Shown here piece by piece: positions 5,567 through 9,888 of a stretch of 9,888 nt of DNA (position 1 is its first letter; each line of letters begins with the position of its first letter). The position numbers and the translations under genes were made by a program. The stretch comes from Desulfovibrio sp. (lineage in GTDB: Bacteria > Desulfobacterota > Desulfovibrionia > Desulfovibrionales > Desulfovibrionaceae). Under the pieces are notes generated by a model. The model had not been told where the DNA came from. It made no database searches and saw nothing but the letters and a program-made list of their open reading frames with translations. The stretch spans positions 1 to 9,888 of the forward strand of contig JAAUYX010000006.1 of the NCBI GenBank assembly GCA_014804905.1, given 5' to 3'.

Positions 5567-6547
5567 TCATGTGTACTGCGGCTCGTTCTCCTTGATTATC
5601 TGGAAGGATTTCATGGCCTTCACCGTGCCCGCGATGCCCTGGTATTTCTTGACACCGGCCACGGTGCAGGTGAGCAGGTCCTCCACGTCGGTATCGAGCA
5701 CGAGCACGTCCCCCACCTGCATCCGCATGAGCTGGTTGCCGGTGATGGTGGTGTCGCCGAAATGCACCTTGAGCTCCACCGGGGTCTCCAGCAGGCGCTC
5801 CTTGAGGCGCGCCACCCAGGCGTGGTCCACCTCGAGGCGCTCGGTCTGGAAGCTGGCGTGGAGCTTGGAGCGGATGGGCTCGATGGTAGCATAGGGCAGG
5901 CAGACAATCATGGAGCCGATGGAGGTGTCGAGCTCCACCTCGAAGGTGATGACCACCACCACGTCGCTCGGCGGCACGATGGCCGCGAACTGGGGATTGA
6001 TTTCACTGCGCACGAGCTCCAGCTTCACGTCGTGGACGGGCCGCCAGGATTCCTCCATGTTGTCGAGGGCAATCTTGACAATCTTGTCCACCACGGCCTG
6101 CTCGATGCGCGTAAATTCGCGGCCCTCGATCTTGGGCTGGGAGCCCGCGCCGCCGAAAACGCTCTCCACCAGCGCGAAAACGAGGCGCGAGTCCACAATC
6201 ATGATGGCGTTGCCGCGCAAGGGGTCCATCTTGAAAATGTTGATGGAGGTGGGCACGGGCAGCGAGCGCATGAACTCGCCGAACTTGGTCATGTCGATGG
6301 AAATGGGGTTCAGCTCCACGCGCTTGCGGACCACGTTGGAGAGCGCATTGGTGCAGAGCCGGGCAAAACGGTCATTGACGATTTCAAGCACGGGCATGCG
6401 CCCGCGGATGATGCGGTCCTGATTGGCGAGGTCAAAGGCGACGACGCCAGAGTCGTCACCGGGCACGTCCTGCTCGGTCTCGATGTCGCCGATATTCATG
6501 CCCCGAAGCAGGGCATCCACTTCATCTTGCGCAAGAACTTTATTCAT
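5567..6547 (-). CDS. fliM: Flagellar motor switch protein FliM
   Basis: Full-length FliM (326 residues) of the C-ring that sets the rotation direction of the flagellar motor. The N-terminal peptide VLAQDEVDALL (4-14) corresponds to the LSQxEIDALL segment that binds phospho-CheY. A middle CheC-like domain follows, with MTKFGEFMRSLPVPTSINIF (86-105), FGGAGS (131-136) and REFTRIEQ (143-150). The C-terminal SpoA-type domain (about 245-320), with PVELKVHFGDTTITGNQLMRMQVGDVLVLD, meets FliN. ATG 6547 has GAGG six bases upstream. It stands alone: a tRNA gene follows and an opposite-strand gene precedes, whereas fliM usually sits with fliN or other flagellar genes. A sigma-54-like promoter lies about 64 bases upstream, which fits separate control of this gene within the flagellar regulon. 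Confidence 0.97.
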   Translation of the reverse strand: MNKVLAQDEVDALLRGMNIGDIETEQDVPGDDSGVVAFDLANQDRIIRGRMPVLEIVNDRFARLCTNALSNVVRKRVELNPISIDMTKFGEFMRSLPVPTSINIFKMDPLRGNAIMIVDSRLVFALVESVFGGAGSQPKIEGREFTRIEQAVVDKIVKIALDNMEESWRPVHDVKLELVRSEINPQFAAIVPPSDVVVVITFEVELDTSIGSMIVCLPYATIEPIRSKLHASFQTERLEVDHAWVARLKERLLETPVELKVHFGDTTITGNQLMRMQVGDVLVLDTDVEDLLTCTVAGVKKYQGIAGTVKAMKSFQIIKENEPQYT

Positions 6548-6610
6548 AAAAAGCCTCTAAACGGGAAAAGAACATGGAGATGCGCCGGCGAGCGGCGCTG
6601 CCACATAAGT

Positions 6611-6628
6611 ATGCAAAAAAAAGGCCAA
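6611..6628 (-). promoter_or_regulatory. Putative sigma-54 (-24/-12) promoter of fliM
   Basis: The minus strand reads TTGGCC, a run of eight T, then GCAT: GG (6626-6625) and GC (6614-6613) are exactly ten bases apart, the invariant spacing of RpoN promoters, with TTGGC and TTGCAT matching the -24 and -12 consensus. Transcription would start near 6601. A six-pair hairpin (GCGCCG/CGGCGC, 6582-6598) would lie at the start of the leader. An overlapping sigma-70 reading (TTGCAA-17-CATACT) is weaker. Confidence 0.6.
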
Positions 6629-6646
6629 GATTGCAAGAAGGTCCGC

Positions 6647-6675
6647 TTGACATGCCGGGGCCCGCTCACTAGAAC
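6647..6675 (+). promoter_or_regulatory. Putative sigma-70 promoter of the exported-protein gene
   Basis: A perfect TTGACA (6647-6652), 17 bases, then TAGAAC (6670-6675). It predicts a leader of about 110 bases before ATG 6792, containing a small hairpin GGGCT-CCAG-AGCCC. It lies back to back with the fliM element, about 20 bases away. Confidence 0.5.
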
Positions 6676-6791
6676 TCAATCCTGCACGGGAAGACCGGGC
6701 TCCAGAGCCCGCAGCCGGGGACGGTGCGCGGCGCGCCCGACAGGTCTCGCAAAAGGCCCCCGCGCAACGCCATTTGTGGGTCGGTGAGAGC

Positions 6792-7364
6792 ATGGAACGA
6801 TGCAGGTTTTCGTCGGTCCTGGCCGTGGCCAGCGTCCTGATCCTGACGCTTGCGGGCCTTGCCCCGGCGCTCGCCGCGCCGGAACCTGCCCCAGGCGACG
6901 GCGACGACGGCTGGGTGGTCATGCCCGCCGGCGGGCGCCCCGCCTACATGGGCATCCACGGCGGCACCATGCCCGTGAGCCTGCTCGTGGCGGGCGACGG
7001 CACCTCGCTCTTTACCTTTGTGGGCCGCACGGGGAATGATTTTCTCGAGGCGCTGCGGGCCACCGAGCTGCCGCTGCCGAGCCTGCTCAACGCCACGGTG
7101 GCGCGCTCGCGCGCGGCGAGCGGCGGCGCTGCCCTCTTCGCGGGCAATGCCACCAAGAGCCTCCCCGTCATCCCGCTCACGGGCGAGGGCTTCGCCGCCT
7201 TGGTGGAAAAGCCCGGCTCGCTCCAGCCTTTCGGGCTCTCCGACGAGCCGCTCTCCATCGAGGGCCGGGCCGTGCGGCCCAAGGCCCTCTCCCCGGCCAA
7301 GACCTACCGCCTCTTTGTGCTGCCGCAATACCTGGAGCCCCAGGCCGGGCGCCGCGGCCGCTGA
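6792..7364 (+). CDS. Exported protein of unknown function
   Basis: A 190-residue protein with a clear Sec signal peptide: MERCR, a hydrophobic core to about residue 24, and cleavage at ALA-A after residue 28, predicting a periplasmic or secreted product of about 160 residues. The mature N-terminus is acidic and Pro/Gly-rich (APEPAPGDGDDG), followed by a compact region, WVVMPAGGRPAYMGIHGGTMPVSLL, FTFVGRTGNDFLEAL, and a section ending in TYRLFVLPQYLEPQ. It has no cysteine after the signal peptide, no lipobox and no later membrane segment. I do not recognise a family. A TTG start at 6774 would add six residues, but ATG 6792 gives a standard signal peptide; the ribosome site is weak (GGTGAG). It is divergent from fliM with its own promoter and ends in a hairpin. 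Composition is normal for the window, so it appears native; any link to motility is only positional. Confidence 0.75.
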   Translation: MERCRFSSVLAVASVLILTLAGLAPALAAPEPAPGDGDDGWVVMPAGGRPAYMGIHGGTMPVSLLVAGDGTSLFTFVGRTGNDFLEALRATELPLPSLLNATVARSRAASGGAALFAGNATKSLPVIPLTGEGFAALVEKPGSLQPFGLSDEPLSIEGRAVRPKALSPAKTYRLFVLPQYLEPQAGRRGR

Positions 7365-7382
7365 GGCCGGAGCGTTCCGGCC
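7365..7382 (+). terminator. Hairpin directly after the exported-protein gene
   Basis: GGCCGGA (7365-7371), loop GCGT, TCCGGCC (7376-7382), starting at the base after the TGA stop and followed by CCCCTT. A good stem but poor T run; it may act with the stronger dyad at 7488-7529. Confidence 0.45.
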
Positions 7383-7487
7383 CCCCTTGCAGCAGGTGAA
7401 CTTCCAGAGGCTGCCTGTTACCGGGCTTTTCCGGCTGGCGGGGCAGCCCGGCCACGCGAAAAAATCAGCAAGCTCCCGCAAAGAAAT

Positions 7488-7529
7488 AAGTGAAGCCGCG
7501 AATCCCCTGCGGAAAACGCGGCTTCGCTT
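7488..7529. terminator. Probable bidirectional terminator between convergent genes
   Basis: AAGTGAAGCCGCG (7488-7500) pairs with CGCGGCTTCGCTT (7517-7529), thirteen pairs with one G-T wobble, loop of 16. On the plus strand it is followed by GTGTCTGGTTTTT, on the minus strand by ATTTCTTT, so it could end both the exported-protein and the DUF362 transcripts. A further hairpin, CACCGGG/CCCGGTG (7582-7606), lies closer to the DUF362 stop. The rest of 7383-7627 shows nothing recognisable. Confidence 0.6.
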
Positions 7530-7627
7530 GTGTCTGGTTTTTGCGTGACGAAACAGGCTCCCAGCCGGGCATGTGCCCCGCCACCGGGCATCGGCGTTTC
7601 CCGGTGCGTGGCCGAGAATGCGGCAGG

Positions 7628-8956
7628 CTAATTTTTGATGAGCTCTATGCCTTCCTTGAAGCCGCGGTTGCGGCCATAGAGTTTTTCCACGGCATTGTTC
7701 CAGTGTTCATGCACACCGAGGCTGCCCGGATTGCTGCCCGCGCCGTCCGTATAATTGGTCTGCGAGGGCGGATGCGGCAAAAGGGCCGCCTCATGCAGGT
7801 AATTTTCCATGTGCGGCTTGCCGCGCATATTGCTGTTATGGCGCTGCATGTTCGGTTCATTGACGAGAAAATCCGCGCCCACCGAGTCGATGGCGACCGG
7901 GTCCTGCGAGAAAAAGAGGCTTGAGGCCTGGTGGCCGTTGAAGGGCGGCATGGTCCAGACGGAATTTTCCGGCGAAATCGTCACGGTTTCACTGGGCGCG
8001 GTGATGAGGCCGTCCAGCATCACGAGCATGGTCTTGCCGCCGATCTCCTTGCGGGCCATGAGGTCCGCGAGGACGGAATAGCCGCCCATCTTGCCGTTGA
8101 TGATGTTGGGGTGCAGCCCGGCCGCCGCCGGCGTCGTTCTGCGGTCGTCATTGATAAAGCTGCCGAAATGGTTCTTGCCGCCCAGGGTGAGGCCCCAGGA
8201 ATGGCCCTTGAGGTTGCCGAGATTGATGAGGTAGTCGGCCTCCGTCAGGCAGGTGGGGAAATATGTGGGCTCGCCGCTCACATTGCCCGCCCAGCGGATG
8301 CGGGCCTTTTTGTCGGCAACGGAATCTTTTGGGCCGCCGAGGTCGCGATAGCTGAACTTCACGCCCTTGAGGTCGCCTTCGGTGCACATGGCCTGCATAT
8401 GGTCGGGGAAAATCCGGCAGGTGTCGTAGATAACGATGTCCTCGGGCCGCACGCCTCCGTCGCGGACCAGTGAGCGGAGCAGGGTCTGCAGCAGGAGCGG
8501 GTTGCCGTAGCTCACCCCGAACTGGCCGTGCGGGTCGTCATTGTTTTCCCCGGCGCCGTTCATGTTGACCTTGATGGCAATCTTCTGGCCGGGCCTGTAG
8601 CCGCCCTCTCTGCCGTTTTTGGCGTTGCGCCACGCAAAAAGCGCGTCCCAGGCCTTTTGGGGGCTGTCCTCTCCGGTAAGACGCATGATGCCGTTGCGCG
8701 TCATCTGGAGGATGCGGCCCTGGTCAAAGTTTTCCGGCTTCCACCAGAAGTCCATGCCGCTCCAGTGCACCGCCTCGGGGTCGTGCATCCAGACGACGCG
8801 GCCCGGATGGATGCCCTGGCCGACGCCGAGGGCTTCATGGCTCGGGAAAAGGGATTTTTCACCGGCAAGGGCCTCATCCACGACCATTTCCCCGCTGGAG
8901 AGAAGGCCTGCGGTGATGAGGCCGCTTTTAATGAAGTTCCTCCGTGAAACGCCCAT
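7628..8956 (-). CDS. DUF362 family protein with twin-arginine signal
   Basis: A 442-residue protein whose start carries a Tat signal: VSRRNFIKSG (3-12), then a modest hydrophobic stretch and probable cleavage around residues 30-32 (ALAGEKS), so it is likely exported already folded, usually meaning a bound cofactor or metal. DUF362 features follow: KIAIKVNMNG (125-134), a segment VIYDTCR (175-181), NLKGHSWGLTLGGKNHFG (248-265) and QDPVAIDSVGADFL (351-364). There is no ferredoxin-type CxxCxxC cluster, unlike the DUF362 proteins fused to 4Fe-4S domains. The reaction is unknown; conserved His, Lys, Asp and Asn residues suggest an enzyme. ATG 8956 follows AGGAGGG at short spacing. It lies 50 bases downstream of the vWA/PpkA-like gene, with an intervening hairpin, so it may be a partly independent second gene of the same transcript. 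Family is firm, function open. Confidence 0.9.
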   Translation of the reverse strand: MGVSRRNFIKSGLITAGLLSSGEMVVDEALAGEKSLFPSHEALGVGQGIHPGRVVWMHDPEAVHWSGMDFWWKPENFDQGRILQMTRNGIMRLTGEDSPQKAWDALFAWRNAKNGREGGYRPGQKIAIKVNMNGAGENNDDPHGQFGVSYGNPLLLQTLLRSLVRDGGVRPEDIVIYDTCRIFPDHMQAMCTEGDLKGVKFSYRDLGGPKDSVADKKARIRWAGNVSGEPTYFPTCLTEADYLINLGNLKGHSWGLTLGGKNHFGSFINDDRRTTPAAAGLHPNIINGKMGGYSVLADLMARKEIGGKTMLVMLDGLITAPSETVTISPENSVWTMPPFNGHQASSLFFSQDPVAIDSVGADFLVNEPNMQRHNSNMRGKPHMENYLHEAALLPHPPSQTNYTDGAGSNPGSLGVHEHWNNAVEKLYGRNRGFKEGIELIKN

Positions 8957-8967
8957 ATTCCCTCCTG

Positions 8968-9000
8968 CATCCCCGGCGCGGGTATCCAGCTCCGGGGGTG
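8968..9000 (-). promoter_or_regulatory. Intergenic hairpin before the DUF362 gene
   Basis: CATCCCCGG (8968-8976) pairs with CCGGGGGTG (8992-9000), nine pairs including one G-T, around a 15-base loop. It fills most of the 50-base gap between the two minus-strand genes and ends next to the DUF362 ribosome site. There is no T run, so an RNA processing or pause element is more likely than a terminator. Confidence 0.35.
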
Positions 9001-9006
9001 TACTCG

Positions 9007-9888
9007 CTACGGCAGCATACTCAAGGGCACGCGGTACACCCGGTCATTGGGATTGGTCGCGCCGAAGCTCTCCCAGTGGGTGGCATCCTTGTCATAGGCC
9101 TCGTAGCGCGCGAGCAGCCCCTTGATGCGGCGTACAAAGGCATCCCGCTGGCCGGTGGACATATCCTCCCAGTCCTTGCGCGTCATGGAGCCGATAACGC
9201 TTTTGTAGGGCAGGTCGGCCAGCACCTCGTCCAGCATCCCGTTTTCGGCGAGGTTGCGGTCCGGGTGCAGGGAGAACTGGTTGGGGTCGCGGCTCATCTG
9301 CGCGGCGGCGGAGAGGATTTGCCCGAAGAGGTCGGCGTCGCCGTTGAGGAAGGCCTTCTCGCTCCCGGCGAGGAGCAGCTTGAGCTGCTTGTAGAGATTG
9401 CTGAGCTGCCCCTTGGTGAGCAGCACCGCGGGCTCCACGGCGAGCACGGGCGCGTCGCCCGGATTGGCGGCCAGCTTGGCGAGGTCCGCGTCGGCTATCC
9501 AGGCGTCCACCACCTGCGGGGCCGTCGCGCCCTTGCGGTTGCCGAAAAACTGGAGCTGCATGGCATAGCCCGTGCTTTCGGCGATGCGCCGCGCCTCCTC
9601 CTCGGGCGTGAGCTTGGCTTGGGGTTTGCTGATGCGCGAGGGCGCGAGCAGCTTGCCCTCGGCCGTGGCGGCGAGCACCTTGCCGTAGGATTGCGCGAGC
9701 ACCCTGGCCGCGCTCTCAAAGGCCTTGGCCCCCTTGGCGGGCGTGGCCGCGTCGATGGGAATATAGCTCGCCTGGTTGTCGCTCTGGCGGGTGAGGGTGC
9801 GGTAGGCCTCGGCGGCATAGGGCTGGTTCTGGGCCGTGCGCGGGTTCTTGACGTGCAGCGCCGTCAGGTAGATGCGGTTGCTCTTGAG
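9007..9888 (-). CDS. Putative vWA/PpkA-like protein, C-terminal part (5' part outside window)
   Basis: The frame is open from the right edge to TAG 9007-9009, giving 293 visible residues; the true start lies outside, so the GTG at 9702 is not taken as a start. The first part, NRIYLTALHVKNPRT with AYRTLTRQS and ASYIPIDAAT, resembles the end of a von Willebrand A domain as found in PpkA-type proteins of type VI secretion systems. The rest, PAVLLTKGQLSNLYKQLKLL, a helical stretch with SAAAQMSRDPNQ, LADLPYKSVIGSMTRKDWEDMS, and a final NDRVYRVPLSMLP, recalls the tail that follows that domain in PpkA-like sequences. This is recognition from memory, not a search. If correct, the upstream part would hold the vWA metal site and perhaps a Ser/Thr kinase domain. 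No other type VI gene is in view, and DUF362 follows on the same strand. Confidence 0.55.
   Translation of the reverse strand, partial: LKSNRIYLTALHVKNPRTAQNQPYAAEAYRTLTRQSDNQASYIPIDAATPAKGAKAFESAARVLAQSYGKVLAATAEGKLLAPSRISKPQAKLTPEEEARRIAESTGYAMQLQFFGNRKGATAPQVVDAWIADADLAKLAANPGDAPVLAVEPAVLLTKGQLSNLYKQLKLLLAGSEKAFLNGDADLFGQILSAAAQMSRDPNQFSLHPDRNLAENGMLDEVLADLPYKSVIGSMTRKDWEDMSTGQRDAFVRRIKGLLARYEAYDKDATHWESFGATNPNDRVYRVPLSMLP

Noticed and set aside
5546..6787. 413-residue plus-strand frame opposite fliM
   Set aside because: His/Asp/Gly-rich antisense shadow; fliM on the other strand matches its family end to end.
9007..9702. Complete 231-residue protein starting at GTG 9702
   Set aside because: The frame is open to the right edge and the upstream translation (NRIYLTALHVKNP and following) is protein-like, so this is the C-terminal part of a longer gene.

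Overview
The window looks like a chromosomal stretch of a GC-rich, motile, Gram-negative sulfate-reducer-type bacterium, most likely Desulfovibrionaceae. This rests on the gene set (short CstA, DUF362 Tat protein, DUF486 plus TSUP exporter, FliM behind a sigma-54-like promoter) and on codon style; it is inference, since no 16S or other marker is present. Most of the window is ordinary core genome. I see no CRISPR array, insertion sequence, prophage or complete new multi-gene system.

Layout: (1) 1-605, minus strand, the N-terminal two thirds of a periplasmic substrate-binding protein of the iron/family-1 ABC type, cut by the window edge. (2) 606-1152, a 547-base gene-free region with outward-facing promoters and a speculative small-RNA unit. 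(3) 1153-3280, plus strand, cstA and a 65-residue charged Cys/His-containing small protein, with a hairpin between them. (4) 3348-3403, a 25-bp perfect inverted repeat that looks like a bidirectional terminator for the convergent genes on either side. (5) 3419-3973, minus, a stand-alone GIY-YIG-type protein with visibly lower GC and its own strong promoter, the best accessory-gene candidate. (6) 4102-5227, minus, a coupled pair: DUF486 small membrane protein, then a TauE/SafE-type exporter. (7) 5407-5482, minus, tRNA-Thr(GGU) with an encoded CCA and its own promoter, followed by a duplicated GC-rich hairpin. (8) 5567-6547, minus, fliM alone, with a sigma-54-like -24/-12 element. (9) 6792-7364, plus, an exported protein of unknown function with a consensus-like sigma-70 promoter, divergent from fliM. 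(10) 7628-9888, minus, the C-terminal part of a putative PpkA-like/vWA-associated protein followed 50 bases later by a Tat-exported DUF362 protein.

Functionally the window mixes nutrient uptake (ABC binding protein, CstA), anion or small-molecule export (TSUP, DUF486), motility (FliM) and poorly characterised exported proteins. No pathway links all of them. The local units that make sense are cstA with the small gene, DUF486 with tauE-like, and the vWA-like gene with DUF362.
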